Shown piece by piece: positions 34,299 through 46,251 of a DNA stretch of 64,000 nt. The stretch comes from Oopsacas minuta. Taxonomy: Eukaryota; Porifera; Hexactinellida; Lyssacinosida; Leucopsacidae. The DNA lies in contig JAKMXF010000288.1 in the NCBI GenBank assembly GCA_024704765.1, positions 62,001 to 126,000 of the forward strand, in the 5' to 3' direction. The notes below the pieces were generated by a model that was not told where the DNA came from, ran no database searches, and saw nothing but the letters and a program-made list of their open reading frames with translations. The position numbers and the translations under genes were made by a program. Every line of letters starts with the position of its first letter. The stretch's first letter is position 1.

Positions 34299-34992
34299 TA
34301 ATATCATATAGTATGCTTTTTGAATAATTCATATTTGTAGTTTTGATACAAAATTACTGTTGGTTTGTGATGAGATAAAATGATGGTTCTTACTTGTTTC
34401 TGTGTACAATTTAGTTTCTATATTACAGCTAATAGAGATTGTATAATTTCGAGATTATCTCTTTGGAAGTAGAACAGTTCTATATAGAAAATTCGATAGA
34501 ACTCGGATAAGTCGTACATATAATACGTACGTACTTCTTGAATAGTCTAATTCCCATTCATTATAATGCAATTCCTATTTGGATAAGAAATGCACTCGGA
34601 TAGTACGTCTAATTTCTGTTTCACGAAGGGGGTAGGTCTTATCCGAATTCTACTGTATCTTACAGGATAATTTTACAGCTACAGTAGACTCCGTTCAATC
34701 GGTCATTTGGCCAGAAACAGAACCATACAAATAGTGTTAAACTACTCCGGTTATTCGGGCCAAAATGGCCTGGTCTCTATCTGACCCTATTATGCAGTCT
34801 TTTGTATATGCATTCAGCAATATCGTGCTTATTAGGCTAAGGGCCCCTGGCTTCCTCAGAAACTTGAAATTCTGCATCAATTACGGAACAATCCCATTAA
34901 TGTATTATTTAACAAGTTCGTATTTTGAAAGTTTTTGAATTCATTAACAAAAATCAGAATTTCTATTTCTATAGAACTATGATTAAATATTA
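34299..34992. other. Convergent 3' interval ERCC8/ACTL6A with MITE remnants
   Basis: No gene. A MITE-like segment at about 34474-34655 has internal CGGATAAG and ends CTTATCCGAATTCTACTG followed by TA. Next to it, at about 34681, CAGTAGACTCCGTTCAATCG begins another element related to 40660. Confidence 0.55.
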
Positions 34993-36680
34993 TTAAGGAC
35001 ATTTTTTCTCTACACAGATTTTCCCATGTTCTTCATACTCTGCTTTGGAAATCCACATCTGCTGGAAAGTGCCTAATGATGCGAGTATAGAACCTCCGAT
35101 CCAAGAACTAAATCTTCTCTCAATTGTTGTATTATTTGTAACACATTTATGTACTTTTGAAGCTGAACTTTTCGAACGAATTTCACCCACGAGTCTGTCA
35201 GTAAATCCTTTTAACAGTGAGTTTCCCCCTACTACAACTAATGATGAGAATAGAGCAGAACGTATATCAGTATCACAAGCATTTCCAGATGATAAAACAA
35301 CTTCTGGTATTGCTTGATGTGAGTTTAGTGTCATCGAGGCTGTATCTTCTTGGCTAAACATTGGTTCGGTTAGTTCAAATCTCTCTGCACCGAAACTGCA
35401 TCTGTAGCCGGTAGGAAATTCGTATTCTAGTGATGGTAGTCTCTTTATCTCTTCCGAGTCATATTTATCTTCTGAGATCTACAAAAGATACATTGGATTA
35501 CTCGTATTTTGCACGAATTTCCTATTAGAGGGATTATTTCTAATTCAAAGTTGACTCTCTAAGCCCCTGAAAGAGCTAGATATTAGCCGAATATTGCTAG
35601 AATGTTTATACGTGAGGCTAGTAGATACTAGTTTGGATTAAGCTACGAAAGGAATGACGAATTCCGAACTGTCCAGGGCGGATCCAGGGTGGGGGCTAAG
35701 GGAGCTGAAGCCTCTTTGAAACATCCTGGGTCTTCCCTTGGTTCCGCATATACACCAAATATAGTCCATTAGTCCGCCAAGGCTATCTAAGTATCTATAC
35801 GGGTGATACTAGGTCATCTCTACTATTGTATTAAAAACTGAAATTTTTGTGTGATATTTTGTAGCCAGAAACTTACTTGAGTAATAATACTTTTGAAATC
35901 AGCCACAAGTTGATCAGTCATGTAATCACGGTAGCTTTCTGTCAATATTGGAAGTTTCCGTAGAGTATAAATAGGTTTGAGTCGTTCCTTTACAATTTGT
36001 TTCGCAGCTATATGTGTTGCTGGCGTTAAATCAATTGACATTTTCTCTAAGTAGTTTCTCGCTCTCTGCGAAATATAACGCCCACCGTATGGCGTGCGGA
36101 CAATTGCCTGTGTCAGTGCGTAGCCGTCATGAACAGGAACTACGCTTGTTTGTTCCCAGCCCGAATCAACCACAAGTGCAGTAGAACGAGCATTCGCGAA
36201 AGTTGACAAAACCGCGTTTTTTGCCAAGTAAAAAGCTGGTAATTGATATTTCTCAAACATCAATTCTGTCAATTGTGCTCGCTTCGCTTTCGCATTCCAG
36301 GCAGGCTCTGTCATCATTAATGGATGATATTCTCTCTCAGATTTAACAACTTTATTATAAACATAGTCAATTAAATGCTCAAACAAATCCCAATTTTCAA
36401 TCATTCCATCTTGAATTGGACTCTGTAACTCAAGCCCTTCTCTTACAGCTGTAATATAATTTGTACCAACTACATAATCCAATTTATCTCGCTTATTCGT
36501 GTCTTGGATATTTGAAGTTTCCATGACGTCATCATCAGATTTACTAGGTGCTATACCTATGATTGTAGGGAAGTCTGCTTTGGGAGAATCCTCTCCTGCG
36601 TACCCCGCACGTGTGCTATATCCCCCTATGTCTAGCACTATTGCTCCTACCTCGTCTCCGCCGTACTCAGCTCCACTCAT
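34993..36680 (-). CDS. ACTL6A: Actin-related protein ACTL6A/BAF53, two exons
   Basis: Nuclear actin-related subunit of SWI/SNF (BAF), INO80 and TIP60 chromatin complexes. Exons are 35877-36680 and 34993-35478, giving 429 residues, the same as human ACTL6A. The splice CAA|GTAAGT to TTTGTAG|ATC is in phase 0. Conserved blocks: MSGAEYGGDEVGAIVLDIGG, RAGYAGEDSPKADFPT, KRAQLTELMFEKY, STALVVDSG, SSLVVVGGNSLLKGFTDRL, and the invariant C-terminus ERRFSSWIGGSILASLGTFQ followed by QMWISKAEYEE and KKCP. Its tail faces ERCC8. Confidence 0.97.
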
Positions 36681-37261
36681 AATAACTGAATTAAATAATT
36701 GGAATTGTATTGTAAGATGCTATTTTTGGAAGTGCTAGAGTGCTGGTTACACCGCGGCTCCCTAAGTGTTGGCAACAGGGTCCTTCGGATGTGGTTCTAT
36801 GGTTTTTGAGCCAGCCCCCTGAGTTGTTCATACTTACCAACCATCCAGGAGAAATTACTAAATCCATATTGGCGCTATAAGTACCCATGTGGGGACCAGG
36901 ATCGAAACAATTCTGAGATAAAGGAGATTAATGGCTAACTGGGAAATTCAAGGGTCGGATAAGTTGTTGGATGTCCGGGACCCCTTTACCCAAGGGTAGG
37001 ATGCAACGCTAATGATGAGGGACGACAGCTCCAAGCCATCTTACACTGATTCATAAACAAACAATTGCCCCCACTAGGAATATGAATACCCCTGAAGGAG
37101 ATCAATATATGGAAGATGGATATCATAACTCCATAAGTTATTGAAAGCGTTTTAATTAAAGAATATTTTTATTAAATCGTGTAAGCTGATTTATCGAATA
37201 TCAAATGTAGATATATACGCGTAGATACATATTAGCTTTAATAAACATACAAACTAACAAA
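36681..37261. other. Intergenic region
   Basis: No coding sequence supported. It contains GC-richer stretches suggestive of old repeats but none that could be bounded. Confidence 0.4.
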
Positions 37262-38491
37262 CTAGTAATATATTTGTAGAGCGCAGTTCTCATTCTTTGA
37301 CACACAAACTAATCTCCCGTTTGGAGTTATAGCTATTCCTTGGGGGTAATAAAACATTCCTCTTTGGTGTCCTTCTGTTCCAATCGTGTGTAGGAGATTA
37401 CCTTCTGGAGAGAATACCCGAATTGAGTGAGATTCGTAATCACTAATAATAAAGTTCTTAAGTGGATCTAGGCAGAAGAACCAAGGGCGTAACACATCCA
37501 TTCCTTGTCCTTTAGTAATGAGGGAGTGTAGCTTGTCTCCCTCTATGGTTAGCACGTGTATACACGGGTTGTTATATGGACACAGTACGTACACTCGGTC
37601 ACGTGACACTTTAACATCATTTGGGTAGGACATTGACTGATGAGTAATGTTGCGTATATGGTTCAGATCTGTGTCGTGTACGCTGATTCTGTTGTTATTG
37701 GTATCTGCTATAAACACGTGACCAATGGGATCTGTTGTTAGTTGACTAGGACAGTTGAATTGTCCGTTGTTTGATCCCATACCTCCTATCTTCCTAACAA
37801 GACTCATGTCAGTTAGTGTGAATTGGTATACATTGCTATCTCCGAAACAACTGACATACACAGTCTCTCTGTGTATAGCTATACCATGTGATTTATACAG
37901 CTGTCCTACACCCAGCTGATTAAGATACTCTCCTGTATCAGAGAATATCTCTACTCTGTGATTGTAATAATTAGCTACAAATATTCGGTGTGAATCTTCA
38001 TGTATAGCTACACCTGATGGACCATACAACTCGCCAGGACGTGAACCTTGCTTCCCAGTAGCAACCGTGGACGTTTGGAACGCAGCATAATCTGGTACTC
38101 CTATTGGTACCTGTACGATCTCTCCCATACGTGAAATGCTCGTTTCTAGGTCACGCGTGTCGCACTGCCACTTTAATTGGGTCACTACGGGGATATTATT
38201 TCGTAGATCTCGTAATTTGTCGTTCATTTCTTGGACTATTCTCTTCTGCATTGACTGGAGGGGATTTTCTCTTAAGTCTTCTTGGAGGTGTGCTTGGGCC
38301 TCTGTCAGTTGGGCGATCATTTGATCTCGAGCGATCCCTGCGGCTCTCTTCTCTTCGCGTGTGTTACGGACTAGCTCCAGGAGCTGAACTCTTCGGACAT
38401 TCAGTAGCCCTATGAGACCATCTATGGTGTAGTTTATGTGTGTCTCTATGGGGTCTACGACTTGTGGGGCAATTGGATAATGTTCTGCCAT
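37262..38491 (-). CDS. Coiled-coil/NHL-repeat protein
   Basis: A 409-residue single-exon protein. The N-terminal third is coiled coil (VRRVQLLELVRNTREEKRAA, AQAHLQEDLRE, RIVQEMNDKLRDLRNN). Residues about 150-409 form NHL repeats (ELYGPSGVAIHEDSHRIFVA, YYNHRVEIFSDTG, DTNNNRISVHDTD, GNLLHTIGTEGHQRGMFYYP). Same overall plan as the genes at 6265 and 44269 but clearly more distant in sequence. No RING or B-box is present. The function cannot be specified beyond that of a propeller-type adaptor. Confidence 0.85.
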   Translation of the reverse strand: MAEHYPIAPQVVDPIETHINYTIDGLIGLLNVRRVQLLELVRNTREEKRAAGIARDQMIAQLTEAQAHLQEDLRENPLQSMQKRIVQEMNDKLRDLRNNIPVVTQLKWQCDTRDLETSISRMGEIVQVPIGVPDYAAFQTSTVATGKQGSRPGELYGPSGVAIHEDSHRIFVANYYNHRVEIFSDTGEYLNQLGVGQLYKSHGIAIHRETVYVSCFGDSNVYQFTLTDMSLVRKIGGMGSNNGQFNCPSQLTTDPIGHVFIADTNNNRISVHDTDLNHIRNITHQSMSYPNDVKVSRDRVYVLCPYNNPCIHVLTIEGDKLHSLITKGQGMDVLRPWFFCLDPLKNFIISDYESHSIRVFSPEGNLLHTIGTEGHQRGMFYYPQGIAITPNGRLVCVSKNENCALQIYY

Positions 38492-39288
38492 TTGATGATG
38501 AATATTTCGAATAGTTGAGTTATGAATTGGTTGCTAGGGATAATCTTGTATATTTATAACTGGAATAATGTGATTTAGTTTTGTAGGCAACAAATCCAAT
38601 ACAATAATTAGATGATGTAAGTATTTTCTTGCAGAACAAACACGAAGTTCTGCAGGTGTATGTTATTGTGTCTCGTTGCTAGGATGCTATCTGGAATGTC
38701 GTTTAATTTCTCTCTCAGTAAACTTGTTTGTATAATTTGCAACTGTAAAAATTGTACTAGTAACAATGTGGTTACAATATTATGATAACAAAACTAAGCT
38801 GAGATACATAATGGTGAATGAATGAATGAATGGCAATACGTAATCATGTGGTAGCCAATTCGATACAGTCAACTCCAGTTATATCGAACACGGATATGTT
38901 GAAATACCCGCTTATATTGAAGTCTGAAATTGTATAAATATGGTCCCAAACCGTCACAATTACATAAATATCATTGGTTATATCGAAGTAATTATCGCAG
39001 TCCCTTGAGCTTCGATATTTCGTGAGCTGACTGTAAGTGAAACGAATTTCCAATTCTTTTACGTTATATCATATTTAGTACCAAATTCGAAATTCGAAAT
39101 TCGAGGCAATGTGCCAACTGCCAAGATATATAGTCACCCAAACTGTAGAAAATTTAAAGCCTCAGACCATGGATGATTCCTATAAGAGTGCTATATATTA
39201 GTAAATAATAATCAACTTCAACACAAATAATGACATCACACATATACATGATCACATTATCATTCAGGAAGGCATACTATAAGTATTG
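38492..39288. other. Intergenic region with MITE
   Basis: Contains the TA-flanked MITE at 38866-39033 and a short ATTCGAAATTCG run near 39093. No gene is supported. Confidence 0.5.
38866..39033. mobile_element. Pogo-like MITE (CAGTCAACTCC family), best-bounded copy
   Basis: Begins CAGTCAACTCCAGTTATATC and ends TTCGATATTTCGTGAGCTGACTG, with TA on both sides (168 bp). Internal AAATATGGTCCCAAACCGTC and GGTTATATCGAAGTAATTAT are shared with the other copies. This copy is the clearest model of the family. Confidence 0.85.
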
Positions 39289-42200
39289 TTAAGTTAATAC
39301 ATATTTTGAGTTGTATATCTCAACAGCAGTAGCTTGACAAGGTCTTAGATCCATGTCACAGAATCCTATCTGGAATTGTGACTAATGATAAGAAAATTGG
39401 TTAATAATTGGATGGGATTTAATGGGTTTCATACTATGTGTAAAATTAGTAAAGGGGTCCAGGGGGGGGGAAAAGATTGGGAACCGAACCTCTAGTTGAT
39501 AGAGTGGGGCTTTACCATGGATTAATTGAATGTCATAGAACGAAATGTTGGGCATCCTAATATATTTTTTCTAACACAGCATAATGTATACTCTTATGTT
39601 TATAATCATAATACCTTCATTGGCTTGAAGTAGTCTAATCCTCTGCCAATCTTTATTACCCAGCCATTATCGAATCTGAGAAAACACAGAAATACAAATA
39701 TGAATTACATCTTACTCAGAATATGTTACTAATATTGCACCATTACACCGAAGGGGTTGCCTAAAGTGACCGTTATGTACAGGTGGCAGATATAGAGAGG
39801 TGTAGGAAGAATTTCAATTCCATGGCCATTATGTAGAGGAGGTGGCAATTAAGACAGATGAATGACATATAAGATATTACAGTGGAAGAAGTTAATAGTG
39901 GCAATCCAAGGGACTTTCAAATGTGGACTTTATGGGGAGGTGACTGCTATATATAGTGACCGTTATAGACAGGTTTAGCGCCAGTAAGGGACCAATAATG
40001 GTGGCCGCTAGCCGCGTTGAGCAGGTTTGACTATATTCGAATTTCTTAAAAATACAAATTTATCCATCAAATGTCAATCAAGTATCAAATCTCATTCAAA
40101 TTCTCATAAATTTAATCAAATACCCAAATTCAAAAAATTAAGGAAATCTTAAGTCAGTGGGGCGCATGGGGAGCACACGTGGTATTTGCCCCCTGTTCAG
40201 ATCCCCTGCTCCCGTGTTGATAATTTTCTTATAATCAGACGAAATTATTCTGGGCAAATTAATCGGAGAAGACTGTAACATTGACGTATACTGTCTTGCA
40301 TAAATATGCTACTTACTACGTGACAATACCTTATTTCTCTATCATGTAGAGTTGTAGAAAAACTGTATTCTAGTGTTATACCGTGTGATGAAAGATCAGA
40401 TTTAAGATCAGCTAGTCTTATCAGCTGATCCTTTTCTCTCTCTTCCTATAGAACAAACAATATTTCACAGAATAAATAAGTAAAAATTCAAACTAGGATA
40501 AAAAGTACGAATATAGCCGGGGAATTATTGAAGGTCAAAAAGTGGGAAATTTCGAATAATTAAATGGAATGGGTAACCTAGTGCTAAATTCAGGGTTCCA
40601 ATTCATTACTAGCCTAAACCTGTACTGTAATCAGTTAAGTTGTCAAAATATGATTACAGTCGAGTCCAGTTAATTGGACCACTTTAGTCCAGAGGAAAGT
40701 CCGATCATCCGGAGCGTCCCACCCGATTACTCCAAAATTTAGAACAGGTGTATTTAGCGCCTGTCTTACATTCTGTCAAGGAGAAAGTGTTCCCTTCAAC
40801 TAGGAATAACTGGATACATTTTTGAATTACAAATTATGATAAATACAAGTGGGAACCTTGGCCACAGAAACAAATCCATACAAATATATATTTTAAGAAA
40901 CTTACTTGATCTCTTGTCGTTACTACAGTAATCTGTTTCACAGAAGTTTTGTGTATTAGAAGTTCACATAATTTTACCAAATTCATTACCTAATATTAGA
41001 ATAGAAAGAAGAATAAATATCACAAATAAGATTGCGTCTCATTCTAGATCTAACAACGTAAATGTGTCTCGCAATACAGTAAAGGATCTGAATATATTAT
41101 GCGTTATGTAAGGGAATTAGCCTTCAAGGTTATGACTACCTGTCAGGCAGAATATAATACCCTCCCACAGCACTGAATATTCTGACCAGTATTGCCATAA
41201 AAATGGTTAAAACTGACTTTGTATTAACCAATTTTACATACAGAATTACATGTATATAACCTATAGAAGATATATAAACAAGTTACTTGATGAGATGCCC
41301 GTATATACGGATCATCTATCTCTACTCTCTGTATACTTCTGTCCAAATATTCTCCGAACAGAGTTCCGTAGCTGAATCCAGTTTCTCCATCTGATATTCT
41401 AATACAAGTTACGCGCTTCTCTCGTTCTAATCAATTACATTTACAAAGAATATTAAAGTTTATTTGTAATAACTAGTAGAACAGTGTTTTGGAACTTTTG
41501 GGACCATGACCTTATCCATATCCTGTTTTGACTAGTGAACGACCGAAATTCGGTTTCGGTATCGGTGGCTTCACCGAAATTATATTAATATTGTAACTTC
41601 TCAGACAGTAAGCAAAGAAAATATATCAAAAGATTACTGACAACAATCGCACAAAACTATTGTTTTGTCGAGAAAACTTGCCCAAAGTTGATTTCATATA
41701 ATAAGAAAACATTAAATACACATCAGCTGGGTAATTGAAAATAGAATAACTTAATACGACAGTCTGTGATAATTACAAAGAAATGTATTTAGTATTATTT
41801 ATCAAGCAATTAGTTACCCAAATTTAGTTTCGGTAATTCACTAGTTTTGACAAATATGGTCCGCTCAATATACTTGTTACAAAATTAACCATGGATAGTG
41901 GATTTCGCGAATTATGTACAACTCCGAGTGCATCGAAATTACCTAGAATAACATCCAAGCAGATATATGAAATACATTATCCATGGTTAAATATCTAATA
42001 AGCATATAATGGGAGCATTTTAGTCATAACAACCCTCATTCACCACATATTCTACTAGATCTACCATAACCTACAGGATAAGTATATTACCTATCTTCTT
42101 TAGAATATCTTCAATCTGAATAACTCTCTCGGTATATTCTTCTATTTTTTTCCGAAACACATCTTGTTCGGATGAACTTTTCGCTTCTAAGAACACATTT

Positions 42201-43219
42201 TCATTAATAGATACATTTCCTTATATCAAAATCGTCCACACATGTTCAGATGGATCCCATATGGAGCTGAAACGACTATGTCATTATAGTGGCCAAATAC
42301 TTTCCCAATTGAGTATTAGAAATATATACCACACCCCTCCGTGAAGCCATGAAGTCCGAATCTATCAAACAGGGCCTGCATAATTCGAACTGTCCGTATA
42401 GGAAAATAATGTGTAGAATTATCAAAGTATTTTGTAGATTTTGTAGAAGTTAATTAGACAAACACCAAATGACAACAAAATGTGTTTATCAGTTATCCAA
42501 ATTAACCCGGTGTTCAGGTGAATTTCGAATTATACAGTGACAAATGGTGTATTATGCAGGTTAAATATTACTTCCTTCAGTGTAGGAGGGGTCTGGGGTG
42601 ATAACTTCCCTCACACCTCAATTTTGGCGCCTATTTAAGGGTCAAGAAAAGCGTATAATGAGGACCTCTATTAGAATCAAGGCTGAAACCGCTTCAAGCG
42701 AATATTGAACTATTCGTTTGCAACCTTGAGAAATTATAGAAATTATAATACACACTAGAATAGCAGGTCACAAGTTTTCAACCATGGACCCCAATAGGAT
42801 CAGTGGCGGCGCCAGCATACTGAGTGGGGGGGGGCAATTGCCTCCCCCTGAAAAATCATATAACAGCTTAGGGTCGCCTGTCGGGTGGCCCGTATGTAAC
42901 TCTATTTTAAACTAGGTTGCCACCCCCCCCCCCCTCTTGGTTGTTCAGTCCCCCCCCCGGAGAAATGAAGCTAGCGCCGCCCCTGAATAGGATTTAACAC
43001 ATTCTGTGGATCCCCTGCTGTCGTTGGTGGACAACCATTCCAACAGGTCCATGCGTTGGAAACCACTGCCTTAGAATATTGTAGTATAAAATTACCCTTG
43101 AGTATAGGCTGTAACAGGTCAATCCCTTCAATGTATAGCTTAACTGCTGTGTTGTATTCCTTTTCTTTGTCACACTTGACTGCTTCTTTAATCTTTTGAG
43201 AAGCACTCAATCTCTCCAT
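39289..43219 (-). CDS. MITD1: MITD1 homologue, seven exons
   Basis: MIT-domain protein that binds ESCRT-III and helps complete abscission in cytokinesis. Exons are 43096-43219, 42091-42186, 41287-41426, 40906-40989, 40330-40445, 39615-39675 and 39289-39381; the phases agree throughout and give 237 residues (human 249). Exon 1 is the MIT domain (IKEAVKCDKEKEYNTAVKLY, EGIDLLQPILK). The C-terminal phospholipase-D-like MITD1 domain shows GFSYGTLFGEYLD, VEIDDPYIRASHQ, SHGITLEYSFSTTLHDREIR, DNGWVIKIGRGLDYFKP and IGFCDMDLRPCQATAVEIY. Intron 1 carries nested hAT-type insertions. Confidence 0.95.
41531..41845. mobile_element. Inverted-end element in MITD1 intron 2
   Basis: Begins ACTAGTGAACGACCGAAATT and ends TTTCGGTAATTCACTAGT, giving imperfect terminal inverted repeats about 315 bp apart. 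The ends and length suggest a non-autonomous DNA transposon of unassigned superfamily. Confidence 0.6.
42766..43075. mobile_element. Outer hAT-like element (TTCTCAACC type), interrupted
   Basis: The left end AGTTTTCAACCATGGACCCC pairs with GGTCCATGCGTTGGAAACCACTG at the right. This is the pattern of hAT ends reading CAGTGGTTCTCAACC. Other pieces of this type lie near 12950, 18600, 19640, 21030, 53590 and 56640. It is split by the 185-bp element at 42801-42985 and overlaps the exon 1/intron 1 border region of MITD1 without disturbing the donor at 43095. Confidence 0.55.
42801..42985. mobile_element. hAT MITE with 8-bp target duplication
   Basis: Begins CAGTGGCGGCGCCAGC and ends GCTAGCGCCGCCCCTG, imperfect inverted repeats of 16 bases with two mismatches. 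It is flanked on both sides by AATAGGAT (42793-42800 and 42986-42993), the 8-bp duplication expected of hAT transposition. The interior has long C and G runs. No coding capacity. Confidence 0.85.
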
Positions 43220-44268
43220 TCAATGTCTAATAACTTTAGTTTAGAAGCAAATTACACAAAACTACGTAAGCACATTATTAACGATACCGGAGAGTTACAG
43301 AGCCTAGAAGTTTTAGCACGCTTAAGCAATCGACAAGATATATACTAGGGAACCTGAATATATGACCAGCTTTCAATAGGCCTTAATAACGGCGATCATA
43401 TTTACAAGAGTCGCGATCGTTTTCTTCCAAATTTTCGATCATTACATATTCTGTAAGGACGACTGGGTTGGTCGATTTGTTTATGGACAATAAGAAATGA
43501 TCGCAAAAACAATAATGATTGGATCGACGATACATCGGGATAGAGATCGCGATCCTTTTAAGTACTCGATTAATAGTACCCTACTGGCTACACTGTATTC
43601 AGAGCTGTCAGTATGCTCGGAAAGTGTAACGGCCTTTGGTGTAAGAGAATGAAAGTGGAGTTGCTCTGTAGGTCAATCACCGATATAGCTAACAATGTTT
43701 AGGAAGGTGTCAAGTGGTGCATTCTAAAGCAGCACTACTTCCTACAACCCTGACAATATATATATATATGCGACAGGTTAAGTATTATATAATTATGAAA
43801 ATTTATGAAATTAGCTCTCAAACATATCAGTAGTTGTTCTAATTAGCTCTTTGGTATTAACTACACTCCTTAGTAAGGATTATTGGAAAAGGGGGCTGAT
43901 ATTTGAGGGAATAGGATTTCCCGCCAAAAGGCCAAAGCCAGTCAGCTACCATGCCCAAAATGAGTACATAATGATATTCAATTCATATATTGATGAGTTT
44001 AAAGTATTCGTTGAAATATTGACTGAGGCATCTTGGAGCTAGAGGTCCAGGCCAATAGGCCTTCCGCCCCCCTCATTGGGGCTGTTACCACACAAAAACG
44101 ATATCAACATATGAAGCAAAGTTTATTAATAATACAAAGAGCATAAAACACAATACACGTACTAGTTCTGTAGAAAATTGAATTATCACAGAAGTAATGA
44201 GATAATTATATAACAGAATAGATAGGTTTGTCACAAGAAATAGCTAAAAGGAGAAAGTTAAGGAGTTA
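43220..44268. other. Intergenic region between MITD1 and the NHL gene
   Basis: No gene supported. It contains a short TATATA run near 43758 and the likely 3' region of the NHL gene with AATACAAAGAGC-type AT-rich sequence. Confidence 0.4.
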
Positions 44269-45513
44269 CTAGAATATCTGTATAGTATGATTAAGATTCT
44301 CAGATGATACTAGAAGCCTCCCTTCCTGGTTAGTATATATTCCTTTGGGTAGGATAAACTCTCCTCTCTCTTGTCCTTCCTTTCCTATCTTGTGTATTAA
44401 TTCCCCTTCATGTGAAAACACACATACACAATGAGCATCACGGTCAGTAATAAGAATATTAGCAGATTCATCCACGAACAAACGAGTTGGATTTATTACT
44501 AGTTTCCCTACTCCTTTAGTAATCATATGACGAATTGATTCGTGAGCATAATTATAAATAATCAAGCAAGGATCACTACAACACAGAACAACAACCTCAG
44601 TAGAGGTTAGCTTAACATCTCTAGCTCCATGAATATCAGGAATGAAAGAATTAAATGACAGATCTAAGTTCAAGCATTGAACTCTGTGATTATTTAATTC
44701 CGCAATATAAATGCTATTCTTATCAGTAGAGATATCCATACCTGATGGATAGTCAAATTCTAACTCATTTTTTCCTTTACCACCGACAGAATGCAATAAT
44801 TTCCCTCTCTTAGAATATACATTCATACAATAGCTACGATACTGTGTCACATATACCTTGTCTTGTGCTATACATATACCAACTGGACCATCCATCTTGT
44901 GATCGAATAAGAATACAAAATCATAAGAACTATTAAATACCTGTACTCTATCCCATCCTATATCAGATATGTAGATATAGTTAGTTACAGGATCTATAGC
45001 TATACTACTAGGAAAACAAAACACACCAGATGAATTGTCCTTTTCACTACGTCTCCCAAACACCTCTACAGGTTGAGACATCTTCTTGTAGTCTGGTGTC
45101 TTGCTCTTTTTGGGATTAAGTCGTAATCTACCAGTTTCTCCAAGTCTCTTCTCCAGCAACTCATCCCATTCCAAACCCACGTTTTCATAGGTAAGACGAA
45201 CTGTCTCGAGTTTGCTCTCTAATTCTTTAATTCTTTCATCCATGAGAGCAACACTCTGATCTAAAACATCTTTCCCCGTGTTTCCTTTTACAGCAGACAA
45301 CAGTTCTTTGGTGGCCACCATTTGTTTCTTTTCCTCCTCTATTCCCTCTCCAGTATAATCATCTAATAAGTGTTGTAATTCTGCTAAGAGGTCTCTCTCT
45401 CTGTCTTGCAGAACCTTGTGTGCCCTAATGAATCTCTCAGTGATTTCTCTGCGGACTCTCTCTACCTGAGAGGGAAAACTCTCATCAAATTGAACGGTGC
45501 TAACACTAGCCAT
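44269..45513 (-). CDS. Coiled-coil/NHL-repeat protein, inverted duplicate of the gene at 6265
   Basis: A 414-residue single-exon protein nearly superimposable on the one at 6265-7512 (same SVSTVQFDESFPSQVERVRR start, same coiled coil, same NHL order, same SENxNHxIQIF end). Differences are scattered substitutions; one methionine is missing in IRHMITKG. ATG 45513 is chosen by comparison with its twin; the preceding GCGATTTCTATA is 5' untranslated, after an acceptor at about 45537. At least 100 bp of upstream intron is also shared (TGTTTGTAACCAATTCAATG), so the duplication was genomic rather than by retroposition. Confidence 0.88.
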   Translation of the reverse strand: MASVSTVQFDESFPSQVERVRREITERFIRAHKVLQDRERDLLAELQHLLDDYTGEGIEEEKKQMVATKELLSAVKGNTGKDVLDQSVALMDERIKELESKLETVRLTYENVGLEWDELLEKRLGETGRLRLNPKKSKTPDYKKMSQPVEVFGRRSEKDNSSGVFCFPSSIAIDPVTNYIYISDIGWDRVQVFNSSYDFVFLFDHKMDGPVGICIAQDKVYVTQYRSYCMNVYSKRGKLLHSVGGKGKNELEFDYPSGMDISTDKNSIYIAELNNHRVQCLNLDLSFNSFIPDIHGARDVKLTSTEVVVLCCSDPCLIIYNYAHESIRHMITKGVGKLVINPTRLFVDESANILITDRDAHCVCVFSHEGELIHKIGKEGQERGEFILPKGIYTNQEGRLLVSSENLNHTIQIF

Positions 45514-45702
45514 TATAGAAATCGCCAAAATTGTCTGAAATACAATAAATATTAGAAAATAATAAATATAAACTTAACATTGAATTGGTTACAAACAGTA
45601 TGGTTCTGTAATAATAATTACTTTCAATGAAATCTGATATAAACTAAAAATAGATATAATCTCTTGAATAATATTAGTATACGAGTAATGTAATACTTAA
45701 CA

Positions 45703-45733
<31 letters not shown>

Positions 45734-46251
45734 TTCATCCCTAAATCCCTAGATTTTCAATATTTACGTGGGATTTCGCGTTATTCCACCTAATTCACCC
45801 AAAATATCCACAAATATATCAAAATTGGAATATTATCCTTTGGATTTTGAATTTTCCCCTTAATCGTACCTGAAATCCCGGGATAACTATTCACATGTTA
45901 TAGCGAGTTTATGAAGGGTATTAATCACATCTAACTATACGCATTAACAGAAACTGCCAATTATTGGTGCGGCGAGCATGAGGGACACACTGCCGTATCA
46001 GCTCCTAAGGCCCTGAAATCGAATTATGTGTGTTCGAATATTCAAAATATCTTCGCCGATATCTTAAAACTAGACAATACATTTCTAGAATATTTTAGCT
46101 AACAAATACGTGCATGCAAGTACACAGCACAAAGCAAGCGAAGCATACTTGTGACTTATAAATGGGATTGTAAGTAGGTGCTAAATCTATGTTAGAAGTG
46201 ATACTATTATGAAATACAAAGTGTACTAGCTTTATGAAGAAAGATAGAAAG
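45514..46251. other. Intergenic region with (ATT)n microsatellite
   Basis: Holds the upstream, probably non-coding, part of the NHL gene and a (TTA)n run at about 45703-45730. No other gene seen. Confidence 0.5.

Noticed and set aside
42994-43206. Frames extending MITD1 exon 1 downstream
   Set aside because: They read through the donor at 43095 into hAT-like repeat sequence. Phase and homology place the exon end at 43096.
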